64,000 bases of DNA from Cruorifilaria tuberocauda (taxonomy: Eukaryota > Nematoda > Chromadorea > Rhabditida > Onchocercidae), in assembly GCA_013365365.1 (NCBI GenBank), contig JABVXU010000246.1, forward strand, positions 1-64,000, read 5' to 3'. The position numbers and the translations under genes are program-made. Under the pieces are notes generated by a model. The model made no database searches. It was not told the origin of the DNA and saw nothing but the letters and a program-made list of their open reading frames with translations. Position 1 is the first letter of the stretch. Each line of letters begins with the position of its first letter. Of the stretch, positions 48,526-62,842 are shown piece by piece.

Positions 48526-51500
48526 TTAACATTTGCAGAGAACCCGATAAGTTCCAACATATGCTTTTATATTTTATAAAAGCTATAATATATATTCGGA
48601 TTTTTTAAAAAACGGAGGAGAGACGATTGCATAACTTTTCATCTTATCATCCGTAAGTTAGAAAGAAAGAATCAAGAATGATCAAAATTGTGATAATAAA
48701 AAAAGAAAAAGAAGTTGAAATTAGATTAGAAAGAAATCATCAAAGATCGTCGAGAACAACGAATTGAGTTTGAAAAAATCAGAATAATTCAAGTGGAGAG
48801 AGACTGTCTACGTCTGTACATGCGTGTGCTTGTATATATGTCTGTTTCTTAATCAGTATAAAATTGTATTCTCAATGATTGCAATTAGAGAAATAGAAAA
48901 GTGAAAGATCAGAATATCCATCACACAAACTGATTTTTATTTCTTTTTTCCTTCCCTTCGTCTTCACTTGAAAAAACATTTTTTTTCTCGAACGAAGGCG
49001 TTCCATTACAGAAAACAAATATTTTCAAAGGACGATATTTAGGTGGTGATCTGAAGATTTTCAAAGCTTCTCTTATCCTCCCCCCGAGCTACCGCGATAA
49101 TCATGATACCATTTGAAGTGAGATATTATTGAAATCTTTTGGAATATGAAAAAAATGAAAACTTTTATTTCGGAAAAATGGAAACTACTAATCATACTAA
49201 TAGCTGTAATAGTGAAGGTGAGAGAGTAGCAACATTATCATTCAAACATTATCAGAAATCAATGGTCGACCCGGATTATCAATAATATTCGAACAAAAGT
49301 TATAAGAGTGTTAAAATGGAATGAAATTTGTACCACAACTAATCTCTTCCACCGCACCATCTTCGCCCTCTTCTTTACCACATGCACACCCATCAATCAC
49401 ATTTTCTCTCCCCCGCTCTTTACCGGTCCGTTTATCACAATCCTTGCTGTAAATTTCTCTCAATCTTCATTGTCTGATTCAAGAAAAATTGGTTGAAAGT
49501 TGTTCTTTTTAATTTATTGAAGCATTAAAAATGATATATGACATAAAGTATTTCACAATTTTCAAGATATTAAAAAAAGGAAGAAATTGAACAAATGGTA
49601 AAGATGGAAAATGCAGGGGTCAAAGGACACAAACAAAATTTATCTAGGGATTTGGATGAATATTTATGTCTAAATGTGTACTGAATACTTGATTAAGGAA
49701 AATTCGCTTTTTTGAAAGCATTCGAACAGAGAGATTCTTCGATCTCAATATCATCATTCTCTTCAATTCTCACCTCCTACTTTTTACTCACTTCCAACAT
49801 AATGCATGCCCACGTAAACGTATACGTATGTACTCAAAGAAACGGATTAAGGATTTTTTTGAGTGAATAAATTGTTGGATTAGCGATTGAATATTTGCAT
49901 CTATTCGTTCAAATCATCATTATTAATATAAATTAAAGTTTTATTTTAAATTTAGAAATAATAGATTTAAATTCATATTAAAGGAATACTCTTCAAGTAC
50001 AATAATATTATCTCATTTTTTTCCTTGTCCAGCAATTTACGTATTATATAATCGATGCATTTAGTCAAAAGCCGATACCTGAGAATTGAACTTTTTGTGA
50101 AAGAAAAAATTTATATCTGACGGATTATAGCTTCACATATTGAAAGCGGGTTAAAGTTCATTCCAAAGAATTTCATATAATATTATTCATTACTAAAATC
50201 TTTTTGAAAAAAAATTATACATCTACAAATTTGAAAAAAAACTTTTTAGTAATTTCATATTCTTAACTTTATTTTTTATTTGTTATTATTGTATGGAAGG
50301 ATTTAAACGCTTAACACTGACAGCAATCAATCACTTGTTTTTCCCCTAAGCTTTCCAATTTTATGAAAATGAAATATAAGAATAGAGTGATAGAACTGAT
50401 ATAATTGTTAAGGAAAAAAGGCTTTTGATAATTTAAAAGATGAAATGGAAAAAATCATACAGCCTCAACTCTGTACCGATTACTGGAGGTCGAACGTCAT
50501 CGGTCCTATCCTTTTCCTGCGTATCGTGTCAGAGACGAACACGGAGTAAGGGGAAGAAGACAATTTACGTAATACAAAGTCTTGTCGATGAGAATGGTTC
50601 GTAGAAAATGGTGGAGAAAAGAAACAAACAGAGATTGTCAGGTTGAAATGATTGAAAAAAAAGGAAACGATGTTTTGGAAGTATGCCATGCCTAATTTAT
50701 GGTTGAAAAAAAGTAGCACTTTCATGGTCTCCAAAGAAATATATACAATTTAATGTGGAATTTTTAATTGTTAAACTTCTATTTTATCTCTCCAATAATA
50801 TAATCAATTTATTGTCTCTATCATTAATATATGCTCAGTCAAATTATGGCGAGTTAAAGAAACTTGAAATTTATACCGTGAAGTGGTGATTACAACAAAA
50901 TATTATTTTGTATATTCACGATTACATAATCATGATAAAAGTTCGTATGTATCCAATTAACAATAAGAATTTTTATAAGATTTAATGTCTCAAAACATTG
51001 AAATTTCCAATCAAACAGTACTAATTAAATAACTGATTTGATGAGAAACTGAATTTTGCTTCTTTGCTGAAGATCGATTTGTGACTGAATTGAAAAGAAT
51101 GAAAGATTCAAGAAGCGAGAAGCAGAAAATCTCCCTATTTGATGAGAACAACAGAGAATAAAAATCTTCCGTAGTACATCAAATTCAATTTCTGAGGAAA
51201 GAAACGCTACAACATTTCTGGAATGTTCCAGAGTTCCAAATAGAAGTTGACTTGTATGAAAATTTTTTCTTCGACCGGAAAAAGTAGGGGATTAGAGATT
51301 TGATGTTCCTCTTCATAAAAGAAAAAAATTGAAGAATGACGGAATAGTTTATATTCCATGAAAAATTTACTGAATGGAACGTATGCACATACGTGACAAC
51401 ATGAAATATTAAATTATCTATTATAGGTTGAATAATTTAGCTAATTGATCAGATAGTAACAGTTTGGCAAAATTATAAATGAGGGAACTTTGCACTTTCC

Positions 51501-52089
51501 AATTATAACTTAGTAGTTGGAAATTGAAAAAATTTCCGATATCTCTCAATAACTTTGATCTTCCAGAATTATCTGTTAAAAAGGAATTTCAAATCAATTA
51601 TACTATCATTTCAATTAAAAAATTTAACCCTTGCAGTCTTACTCAAGTATGTATTTCTCATCATTATGTGTCATTAAGTAGCTAAAGCAAATAATTATTC
51701 GAATATCTAAACAATCACACAGTTTTACAACTGAACTAGTCCATTTAAAAAAAAAAACTTTTCTTGCATTTTTCCTCTGTTCTCATTGGAAGGAAATCGA
51801 TGGAGCGCTGTTAGTTAAACCCAATAGCGCTCCTTTATCATCTGTATCTCATCCCTTCCTCCATTTTCTTCAAACTTCCGATTATTTCTGCTTCATCGAA
51901 CTATTACTCATTGCGCCTTTCGAACTTCAAATAGCCTATAAAAATGTTTGTAAAGATAAAATGTCAGTTATGCTTTCCACGATAAATCTCTCAAATTGTT
52001 TTTTCCTCTCTTTTCCTTAGGTAAAGTAAACTATCATTATCTATCACGATTCAAAACTTCTTTCACTTCAAAAAACTGCAAATAGTTAA

Positions 52090-52120
52090 GAGAAGAAGAA
52101 AGAAAGAGAGAGAGAGAGAG
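52090..52120. repeat. (GA)n tract
   Basis: GAAAGAGAGAGAGAGAGAGG-type purine repeat. Confidence 0.85.
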
Positions 52121-52511
52121 GGAGAAAAAAGGAACGGTAGAGAGTAGGAAATGTTGAAGAATTTCCGTTCCTGTTCCCGACATGCCATCACCGCCCCATC
52201 GATAGCAGTAGTATCAGCAAACATCGTATCCATCTTTACCAATTCAAACCTTTTTTCATTGCTTTACTCTTACAAAAGACATCAAATAATACGACTAGAT
52301 CCAACAAAATTCAAAAAAAATTTTTCTTTAATTTCCATTCAACTAAATTATTCTCTCTTCTTTTTTCTCTCTTCCACTCCCTTCTTTTTTTCTCTCTCTC
52401 TCTCTCCCCATTCCTTTTATTTTAAATGGACATGGTAATGTTTGTCGACGTTGTTATTCCCATTTTACTTAATCATTAATTTAAAAAAAAATGTAAAAAC
52501 ATATCAAAATA

Positions 52512-52517
52512 TATAAA
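52512..52517 (+). promoter_or_regulatory. Possible TATA box
   Basis: TATAAA in the context TATATAAAAAGGG, followed by an exon-like stretch ending AA|GTATGT at about 52576 and a second exon-like stretch at 52691-52765. Such boxes are common by chance in AT-rich DNA. Confidence 0.2.
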
Positions 52518-52690
52518 AAGGGATGGAGAATTTTAACTAGAAGAGGTTTCATTTCAATATACTCATTGCTGTCAAGTATGTAAAAAAATTGAAATTATAG
52601 AAAAAAAGCGAAAAAGTTGTTGGGAAAGGATAGAAATGCTAATAAGTGATTATGTAATTCTTTCCTCTTCCCCTAATTGTTTGTTTTAGG

Positions 52691-52765
52691 AATCCGTCGC
52701 TATTATCAGTACTGGGAGAAATTCTGCGAACGTAATCGACGCAAGGTGATAAGAGCGGTGATATG
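52691..52765 (+). CDS. Weak candidate: terminal exon
   Basis: After a TTGTTTTAG acceptor the sequence reads IRRYYQYWEKFCERNRRK and runs to TGA. Composition is unlike the flanks. All three frames are open for a while and no start codon was found, so this is a guess. Confidence 0.18.
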
Positions 52766-55671
52766 ATTTCTTCCTTGTCATTTGATGGAACTCAGAAGAA
52801 TTCCTATAGTAGTAAAACAATCATTATGTTCTCTTTGTTTTATCCACATTGATGAAAGTTACCGATCGATGTTTAATTGAATGATCCGATCTGTGATCCA
52901 TTGTTTTTCCTCAATGTTATTCCCAAGTAATTGACAAATAACGAATCATTTTACTTTGTAAACAGAAAAACTTGGACTTTTAAATGTTTAAGTTTCATTT
53001 GTAATGTTTCTTTTCCATGGTCATTTAATAATTGGATGTAATATTTGTTGTTGTTACAATAACAATAATTGTAGCAATACTAACACAACAAGACTATTAC
53101 TAATTTAATAAATTGCTGTAGTTTAGTTCAATTAAAAAAATGTATGAATTTGAACGAAAAGAATGAATAAATCATTTTTTCAATAGAAAGAAGTATGAAG
53201 AAAATTACAATACGCAGAATACGTGAAAACACGTAGAAATAGCGTACAATTCGAAAATGCTAAATGAGACGTATAATTTAATTGCAATATAAAAAATCAA
53301 ATCTTTTCAAATACAATATAAGCATGAGTTTATCCTAATTTTAATATAGCTACAAATTAAATTTTAAATGAAATTTGATTAAATCATAAATTGTATAATT
53401 TAATCGAAAGAAAGATCGCAAAATTAAACACGTTACTTTTTACTTATCAATTCACAAATCAAAGAATTAGTTTGATGAATAATAGCATTGTTATTTTATT
53501 TATGTTTGTTTACATGGATAAAACTGAGGATGAGGAAATATACGAAAATCGAAACAATTTGAAAGTAAATGGAAGTAAGGAGAAATGTTTTCTGAAGATT
53601 TCCTAAAGAAAAAATGAAAATTTCCATAGATGAGGAAAAAAAGAAAAAGCAGAAAGCTAATGGAAAAAATCCATCTGTTCATGACATCTTCGATTATAAT
53701 TGATAGAACTTGAAGTGAAAGTAAGTAAGTCAATAAGAAGCTAATTGAATGGATGGAAAAACAATAAATTATTACTTTTAATTTCTTCAGGTATTTCATC
53801 TATAAGATACTTTTGAAAAAGAGACCTTCAAACTAATTTTGTTTAAAAGTATTTTGAATTGAGAGAAGTGACGTATTGCTAAAGTGATAAGTGATATTAG
53901 AAAGAAAAAGCTGTAATAAACCGTTCATTCCTTCTGAAGTGCTCTTGTCAGTGAATGGAATGAGACGAAAAGAAGGAAAAGCTGAGATAATCATTGAATT
54001 GCTTCATTCCCTCAATGATTGATGTATGTATTTCGTCGACGAAAGACGAAACAAAATGCACTAAGCAATTTCTATTTTCTACCAGTTACTGTATAAAATA
54101 TACAAAAGGACCCACACGTACGCTTTTGCACGCACGCAAACATGCACAACCTATATACTCGAACACACACACACGTACACATACACATTTTGGTTTGGCC
54201 AATTCCGTTTGAACTTTAATCAATATCAGAACATAGTCTGCTTGATCCCGGGATGACAATGCAATCTCACTATCATTTATTTCTCAGTTTTTATTGCAAA
54301 TTTTCTTAATAGTTACAAAGAAATATTAATTGTAAATTAAATTGCAATTAAAAGATAAGAAATAGATGAAATTTCAGTCTTATTTCAGTTCATTGGAATT
54401 GAAAGAAGAAAAACAAATATGAATAAAATTTTAAAGTAACCCAAATGAAAGAAATGAACGAAAAGATTTGACAAAATCGCTTTATGACAAAACGATATGA
54501 TTACAATTGTTCTTTTCATATATTATTTTATTTCATTTTAATTTTGATAACGATTGATAAGGAATAGAAGACAGCTAATCAGTTTCGCCTCATTTGAGAT
54601 TCTTTTAAGATTAAATTGATGTTCTCTTAAGTCAAACAAGTTGGTTTAGATGAGAAATTGGGAAAGATGAATGAAAGAGAGGAAATATTTTCCTTGTTTC
54701 TCTTCATTATTTATTAGTTAGAAATTGAAATCCATTACAGTTCAAAAAAAAAGAACTGCAAGTTAAATCGAATTAGTATCTGTTATAATCAAGATATAAG
54801 CTCATTTCAGTGACGAGAAAATCTCGATCAAAATTCTCGAAATACCGAATAATTTAGTGATTAATAAAAATCATTGGCAGGCTACTTCATCAAATATCAT
54901 TTTATTATGTTTGAGGCAATTAAAGAAGTAATCACTGAATTTACTTGAAGTAAACAATTGCTTAAAGCATTATTTCAATTAGCAATTTTCATTATTCCAT
55001 TAGTTATTTTTTCATTTTTTAGCATTATTTTGTTAGATTTTAGATTAATAACTTTTGAATTTTCAATCCCAAATTACTTCTACTAAAAGTATTACTTTCA
55101 TTGAGTAATTTGTTGAAGGAAAAAAGCGAAATGGAAACATTCATTTATTTTACTTTAAAAATCGATATCTATTTTTTTCCTTCACTAATAATATAAACAA
55201 TTGATAAATTCATCAACTCATTTTGCTCTCTTTAACAATTTCAGTCATTTTAACCAACTCTTTTATCATTATCATTATCATTTCATATCTCATAATCTCA
55301 TAATCTTTTCTCAATATTATATTCTTTCGGATTATTAAAGAAAATTGAGAAAAAAAAGAACAAGTGGAAATTAATTGTAATTAATAGTTCTAAAAGTTTC
55401 AATAATTATTATTAAACGAAAAATAAATATCAAAATGGCAGAATTAAAAATAATGATAAAATTTAAAATGAAACATGAAAAAATGGAACGAATTCTTTAT
55501 CGCTTTTGAAAATATTTGAATTTGTAATTGAATGCAATCTGAAAATGCAAAAAAGCGAGAGGGAGAGAGAGAGAGGGGAGAAAAGTTACAATTTTATTAT
55601 TGCATATTCATCAACTTTTTGCTCTTGAAAATTAATTGAAATGGGACCGAGAACTTCATGAATAATTTAAT

Positions 55672-55676
<5 letters not shown>

Positions 55677-55708
<32 letters not shown>

Positions 55709-55710
55709 AA
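55677..55710. repeat. (GAAA)n/(GA)n tract
   Basis: Tetranucleotide GAAA units passing into GA dinucleotides. Confidence 0.85.
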
Positions 55711-57840
55711 GTTTTATAATTATAATCAATAATTTGATAATGAACAAATCTTTTAAAAAAAAAATATATTGATCATTACATCTAATGAATCGTTTTTACT
55801 CTTTCTCCAATCAGTACTGATATTTGCAAGTTCTTGTAATAGTGTCTTTCTCTTCGATATCACTTACTGATAATCATTTATTATTATCTTGCTAAATAAT
55901 TAAGAATAGAGAAGCTTTCTATGGAAGGTTAAATTACCTTTTATCGTTTATTGCAGAAGAAACTTCACTCAGTTTCAAAGCGTGGAATATTTAATTGATT
56001 TTGAGATATCATTGATAACTTGCTTATCAGTGATATTGAAAATGGCAAAAAAGACTGAAATTTTGTCTGATATCTATTGAAACTATTAGAAGCAAAAAAA
56101 CTAAATACTACACATCGAGAAACTAAAGACATTATAAACTCAGCAGGTACCTTAACTTTAAATTAGCAGAATATCAAATCCGATCCCTACCAATCCGCTT
56201 ACGCATCTGTTTATCTCTGGTAGGATTTTCCGCAATGTATATTGAAACCGGAAAAAGATCCTTCTATTCTTTGAAGGTAAAATCAAGAAAAACACGTAGT
56301 GCTTAGTTTATCTCTAAAGATAAAAGAAAAGAAAAACTTTAATATCAACATTTATTCAAATTCATTTTCAATATCATATCTAATTACTCGAAGTGATCCA
56401 TTCGATCATATATATCAGTCCTAAATACGAACTATTTTGTGCTCATTTCGATTAAGCCATTAATTACTGATAAAATATGCAAAAATTATGCTGCAAAGCT
56501 TATTTCATTTTCATCAAAATGTGATACCTGATAAAAGAGCTTCCCAGTGGTTGAGATAAATGGGATAACATTGATGGAAAGTAACTTCAACACAATTCAA
56601 TAATTTATTTTTTAGGCTGAAGTGAAATTTCATCTAAAATTGATTAATCAAGAAAAAATAAACCCATCCAAGTTCATAGGAAAAGAAGCAGATGAGTAGC
56701 ACCATATGCAAATATTGATAGGTAGAAAGACCGCTTAAATAACTTCTCGATGAATATTTGGTAGTGACGCAAATGAAAACATGTTTAGTTAAATGTATTT
56801 CTTCCTAATTCTTGATTAATGAAAGTCGAAACACTTCTTTTTCTTTTTCTTTTTTTTTGTCCGGACTTTTTACATGGTAGAAAAGAAGTGTAAGGGAGAA
56901 ACATAAACATCTGAATGATGTCATTTCAAGAAGGATGCAAAATAACAGCGATAAATGAACTTTCCAGTTATTCTGAAAATTGTAAATGATCACTTAGCAA
57001 GAAGATTCTTGAATAGCTTTTGGTACTATTAAACTTACAATGAAGAATTTACTAACACTTCTGGAAACTTTTTCACTTTCATCTCAGAGAAATCTTCCAA
57101 TTCATGTTTCATGTTTCCAACTGTTATTAATGTTAATTAATTAGCCTTAAATAATGAAGATCCGGGAAATGGATGAATAAAATTACTGTTGAATCAAATT
57201 ACATTCCTGCTTGGCTTAATCATCGAAAAAAGCGTTATGGAAATTGTAAATTTGCAATAACAGATTAGCATGTACTAGAATAAATTAGGGTGATTCATAT
57301 AGAAATGATAACATGAGAATGTGGTGAGGAACCATTGAGATGTTTAATGTAGTCTTTGAATGGAAAAGAGTGTGTTGATGGAATGAGAAGCCTTTCTCCT
57401 CAACATCCACCATAAAGTCAGTCATTCATCACACATTCCTATTGTTTATTGATGCTACTTTTTTCAACTCCTATAGATTCACTTTTAAGATGACGCAATA
57501 GTTATGTAAATCATTTGCTCAGTGCATCTGTTGCGTAGACAAACAAAAAACGTGAAAGACAAAAACTACAATTTATTATTACATTAATATTTGAATTATT
57601 AAAATTATCGCTACAGTTGATGATTGAATAATATATTACGAAATCTAATTTTGACAACCAACCTCTAATTAAAACATTCAAAGTTAACGAAGAATTAAAT
57701 TATTGAATAATAAATGATGGTACGATGCAGCCTATATGAATTCACGAGTTACCAGTGTAAGAGATCGAAATAAATAAATACTTTCATCTTTCCTTTTACT
57801 CATATTCATACAGGAAAAAATTGTTTTGACAGTGGATTAT

Positions 57841-60139
57841 CTAGTAAGAATGATTAGCAACATAAAGGTTTTGTGCTGCTGCACCAGAACCTGCACCTCC
57901 AGTATATTTTCCTTGTTGTGCAAGCGAATTTGCTTCTGCGCGCTTCAGGAACGCTTCTTTGGCGGCCTGAATATTCTCAGATTTACCACCCCAAGCTGCA
58001 AGAGCCGACGCTTGCAGTGCTCGACCATAACTGAACGTCAAAGCCCACGGTTTTTTACCCTAAAAGTAAGCAATAGATAAAAAAAATTACAAAGTAAATT
58101 TTTATATATCATTCAAAAAACATAAAGTAAAAATTACCGGAAACTGATTGATAGCATTTAAATTAAGTGTTGCATCTTCCTCGGACTGACCGCCAGAAAG
58201 AAAAACGACACCAGGGACAGCTACTGGAACTGTGCGCTGAAGAGCAGTAACAGTGGCCCGTGCAATATCCTCATGAGAGCACTGCCCCTTATATTGCATT
58301 CCTAAAAAATTTCACTATATTCATCAATAAATTCACAAATAAGCATTTTGCGAGCTTTATTATATGTATATCTATGGTGCTGACTCGATAGTCATAATAT
58401 CATGTTCTGTTTTTATTGTAATAAACAATTCCGAATAGTTTACCCGGCATACACATATTCGGCTTCAGCAACGTCCCCTCCAAGTAAACATGGTGATCAA
58501 TCAATGCCTTGTACGTATATGACAGAACAAGTTCTGTGACCTTCTGACACCGATGAAGGTCATGCTCACCATCGGGTAAAGTTTCGGGTTCCACAATTGG
58601 CACCAAACCATGCTGCTGACAAATTGAAGCATAACGAGCCAGTACCTATAAAAAAGTTTGGGAAAAGATTGAGAACTTAATGGAAGAATTCAAAATCGAA
58701 ACAAAGTAAGTTGCATTATAGCAAAAAATGTTTGGTTCGCACAATGCAGACAGCTTATAATGCAATATAAAAAATGTCTCTCCGCTTTACACTACATAAT
58801 TTGAACAACTGATAGGAATCGCAGAAGTAAAAAATAAAACCTCCTTGATGAGAAATGCTTACTTCAGCAATTTCAACCAGAGCCATATGGCTAGGTGTTG
58901 TTGCGCCAATTTTATGTACGCAGCGCCATTTAGCAAATTGTGCACCATCCTGAAACTAGTTATTTAATTTTATTAGAATTAAAATTAATCAATGCATTCT
59001 TCAACCCTCACTAATCCCTACACTAAAAAACGATTGAAGAAAATCCAATAAATAGAAGAATGAATGTGGCAGAACAAATCGTATAGCTGAAAGAACTTCA
59101 TAAACATAAAAGATAACCTTCTTGTATTGCGCGCACCGATTGTTCAAATCGTCCAAACCTTGTGTTGTACCTTCACCAACAGTGCCTGCCATTGGAATAA
59201 CACCTTTATCAACCTAAAAAAGACATAATTAGGCGAAAAATCGCTGATAATTTAATACATGGTTAATGTTTTCAATGTAACTGATACACTAAGAAATATA
59301 AATACTTATCCAAATAGACAGAAGATAGATATCAACTGGAAACAGGTCGTATATTACTAAGTACAGTCTTTCAAAATAAGCCCATGATTTCATTACCATC
59401 AATTAAAATCATCTATTTTAAGAGTATTCAGATGAATTAACGATATAAAACCTGAAACAAACTTTTTTAGTTCTATAACTACAAGATATGTGAAGTAGTC
59501 CTGGAATCTTCAGCAAACTTACTTTGATACCCGGAAGAATACCCTTCTTTTGCAGGATTTGAACAAATGGTGTGCCATCATCTCCTTTTTGGTAGAATGT
59601 TTCATGAAACATGATAACACCAGAAATGTATTTACTCATTTCATCACCGGCCGTGAACAAAAGCTGAAAGATTTTACAGTCGGGAACGCATTTTGTAATC
59701 TTGGCAAAAAATCTAATAAAGATATCACAAAAATGTACCAGGAAACGACAAATCTTTTAGAAATTAAAGAACAAACCTGCCGATACAAGCGCCGATTTTC
59801 TTCAACATTTTCAAGACCAATCGGTTTCAATTTCTTATCCATACTTCCTGCAAGATTACTATCATTCCCTATTTTTGCTACATAGCTTATCCAGAATTTA
59901 TATAGTTTTTCTCCCTATTCCACTAGAAAGACACAGGAAATATAGAGCTATCTAAATTAGTGTCTGTCCGCTATTGTTTTTCATATTAAAAATTTCGAAA
60001 ATCAAAAAAAAATGGATTTTTACATACCGGTGCTTTCATCCGCAGCAAGAATACCTTTACCAGGTGTCACAATTTGATTAGCGATTTGTCGCAATTCATC
60101 TTTTTGCGCTTGTGTTAGAAATTGCGAGTAAGAAGTCAT
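57841..60139 (-). CDS. ALDO: Class I fructose-bisphosphate aldolase
   Basis: Cytosolic glycolytic enzyme splitting fructose-1,6-bisphosphate into DHAP and glyceraldehyde-3-phosphate. Eight exons: 60139-60028, 59847-59777, 59663-59523, 59213-59118, 58949-58863, 58645-58444, 58301-58138, 58059-57841; 1092 nt, 363 aa, the family's normal length, phases all consistent. Catalytic residues are visible (numbering with Met1): Asp34 in LAADEST, Lys147 in [11 protein letters not shown], Glu188/Glu190 in PIVEPE, Schiff-base Lys230 in [11 protein letters not shown], the phosphate loop [11 protein letters not shown], and the C-terminal Tyr (ANHSY). The ATG lies 3 nt after a TTATTACAG acceptor, fitting spliced-leader addition in a highly expressed gene. 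Nematodes usually carry two paralogues (aldo-1, aldo-2); I cannot say which this is. Intact and surely active. Confidence 0.98.
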
Positions 60140-60142
60140 TTT

Positions 60143-60144
60143 CT
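60143..60144 (-). promoter_or_regulatory. Candidate spliced-leader acceptor, aldolase
   Basis: CTTTATTACAG immediately followed by AAA and the ATG of aldolase on the minus strand; no room for an upstream coding exon. Confidence 0.5.
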
Positions 60145-61673
60145 GTAATAAAGATCGCTAATTAACAATCGTCTGTTTTCAAGTAATAACACAATACAAA
60201 CACGAAATTTTTAGCAAAAATTTGCAAAAACACAATCACCACAATAGATAATGTTTAATTTACTAAAAAACGAGTGGTATTCGATCAAAACACAATCAAG
60301 TGATGTCAGAAGGAAACTATACAAATAGTGGCTTATTCTATTGCCAATTATAATCGAAGAAGCAGAAATACAAATATCAAAAATTTCTAAATAAACATAA
60401 ACAAAATTCGCTTTAGAGCAAATAAATATTATTTCCCCAAAAAAATTCCTTATCTCTATACAAATGAAAATATGAAAATAATTCTCCACATTCAAATAAT
60501 TGCTAAATACAAATATATAAATTATAAGTAACTACGAAATAATCTTCAAAGAAGTAAATAAGACTGAGATAAACAATAAACTGCATAAAAAATAATGAAC
60601 AAGACAAAGAAGGTAATGGTAGACATGAGCGAATGATGAAAGCAATAAATTTATTTTATCATATCTCTTCTCCCTTCTCATAAACTCCCTTAACAAACAA
60701 AGTAAAGTGCATGATACTTTCATCAGTAAACATTAAATTTGAAACGAATCTAAATGCCTATCCATATGACTCGCGACATAAAGGTCAAGCTAGTAAATAA
60801 AAGTTAATCAATAACAGAAAAACAAAAAGAAAAACGATTTAAGATAACAAGAGACAATGGAAATATAACATTTCCGAATGCAACGCTTTTGCTCATATTT
60901 CGTGATGATTCACCTAATAAATCATCAGCAATTTAGCTAATCCAGAAAACCTAAACTTCCATAACATTTAATAGAGGAGGAAAAAACAGCTGTATGAGTT
61001 GCCAATTAACCTTAGTTTTAAGATAAAAAATATTCATAAGAGATGAATTCGCTATAACGTTCCGCAAGTTTAGAATCAATGAGAATTTTACACATCAACT
61101 TTCTATCATTTATCATTCTTATCAGTCATGCACACATACTTGCGAAGAATGTATGCAGTACGATTTCAGCAAGAAATAGATGATATATATGGCACACTAA
61201 TGATGGCACAATTGTGCTTAAAATTGAAACGCATTGCCACCGATTCATTTTGCATCAAGGAAATGAATTTTGCGAAATCATATAAAGAAAAAACCATTTG
61301 AATTAAATTATCAAAGACTGCTAAAAGAGAATTAAAAGCATTATATAACTGTGAACTTTCCACTTTCCCATTCCTACCTCATTTTAATATTACTATGAAA
61401 TTAATAATATTAAGAATAAATTGCCAACGTCGGGAAAATCATGCACACAACAAATCATGTTTCCGGTTATATAAAAGAGGCAATAAAGTAAGAGGTAAGC
61501 AAAGAAAAAACATACAATGATTGATATGATAGCTGCTGCTATCTAGGCAGTCTTCATTCTATCTGTACGCTTTCTCTTTCAAACTGTTACAAATGCTGCC
61601 ATACCAAGAAATAATAGCACTAATTCTACCCCACAACTTTCACGATACTTGTAAAAATGAAATTTCAGCTCAC

Positions 61674-61835
61674 TTCAACCACTGTCGTTGCTGCTGCTGC
61701 TGTTGCTGCATTAGTAGTAGTGATAGTAGCAGCACTATTATGATGCTTTGGAATGCTAGCAGTGCCACCAATACGACCCCTACCACAATTGCTTCGACTT
61801 CTGATATAGTATTTAGTGAAGAAGTTCGGCGGCAT
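61674..61835 (-). CDS. Weak candidate: 5' coding exon, Ala/Thr-rich
   Basis: From an ATG (61835) one frame reads MPPNFFTKYYIRSRSNCGRG and continues with an Ala/Thr/Asn low-complexity stretch to a GAA|GTGAGC donor, 54 codons with no leftover base. The alternative frame gives a hydrophobic stretch followed by poly-Gln from the same CAG run. No downstream exon was identified before aldolase, so it would have to be a first exon of an unseen or nested gene. Confidence 0.22.
61685..61712. repeat. CTG/CAG-type triplet run
   Basis: TTGCTGCTGCTGCTGTTGCTGC; codes poly-Gln, poly-Ala or poly-Leu depending on frame. Confidence 0.85.
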
Positions 61836-62310
61836 TCCTCACAAAAAACAGCATAGAAAGGAAAAAACGGTATGATAACCGAGAAGAAAAAGTCTGAAAT
61901 ACTTATCAGATTACCTAAACTGAACGATAAGAAGGAAAGGAAAGACTGGTGAACGATGGAAAATGAGTTTTCCGGGAGGAATAGGATAATCGTAAATACT
62001 GGAAAATATGAGGGAACAAGGAAAAACTTGCTATAAATCATTTAATATAACACTGCGATCTATGGTTGCTAAGAAGAGAGCGATAGGAGGAATTGAGAAA
62101 TGAAACAGCATGAATTTGAATAGTGAATGATAATGAAAGAAGGAATAAGAAAGCTATAATAAGCAACTGATAGCATATGAGATGAGAAGGTATTTTGGAT
62201 GAATATATATCTTTAGTAGCAAATGGAGAAAACTATTCCCGACTAGTGAGATTTCTAGGATCTCCCGATGTTCAATTATCATATCGAAAGGATGAATGAA
62301 TGTTAGACAT

Positions 62311-62330
62311 GCACACACACACACACACAG
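62311..62330. repeat. (AC)n microsatellite
   Basis: Run of CA dinucleotides. Confidence 0.9.
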
Positions 62331-62514
62331 ACACATACATCTATCTAACTTTAACATGCAATCACAGGCTTTTTAAAGTGAACAAAAAGGAGGTGGAGAG
62401 GAGGAAGGAAGGAAGGAAAGAGCTTTCGCTTCATGACATGTGCGCCACAATCTTCAACGACAACATTCTAAACTCTTCTCGACTTCTTTATTTCAGTTAA
62501 CAACTACCTAGATA

Positions 62515-62517
<3 letters not shown>

Positions 62518-62552
<35 letters not shown>

Positions 62553-62555
62553 ACA
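62518..62555. repeat. (AC)n microsatellite
   Basis: About 15 CA units; the ORFs overlapping it are artefacts. Confidence 0.9.
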
Positions 62556-62821
62556 TACGCAGACAACACTAGTAACTGTTGACAACTCTTCTCTCGTAGT
62601 TAAAGAGAGAGAGAAGAAGTTTAGAATGCGAGGAGATATCGGCATGCGAATAAGAATGTCATAACATGTAACATCGGGTGAAGCGAACATTGTGAGGGAG
62701 AGAGAAAGTTATAATATTTCTGGCAATCAGCTGAAACTTTTTTTCATGGAAAAAATGAGGAGGGAGGTGATCGATTGGAAGGATGAATAAATAATTCGAC
62801 AACTGCTATCTTCTTGCTTAT

Positions 62822-62842
62822 CTCCCTCTCTCTCTCTCTCTC
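62822..62842. repeat. (CT)n microsatellite
   Basis: Run of CT dinucleotides in a pyrimidine tract. Confidence 0.85.

Larger units (their letters stand above)
41396..57840. other. 16.4 kb gene-poor region
   Basis: No recognised protein family. Contains many (CT)n/(GA)n and other low-complexity tracts, a hairpin at 44584-44649, and weak exon candidates listed separately. It may hold 5' exons and enhancers of the RBMS gene, which still lacks a start, or be intergenic. Confidence 0.5.

Noticed and set aside
54100..54200. CpG- and CA-rich ACACAC/ACGTAC stretch
   Set aside because: Degenerate dinucleotide repeat without ORF or RNA-gene structure.
61670..62041. 123-aa minus-strand ORF with a hydrophobic segment and poly-Gln
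   Set aside because: Composition follows from AT-rich sequence and a CAG triplet run that is open in several frames; no family features.
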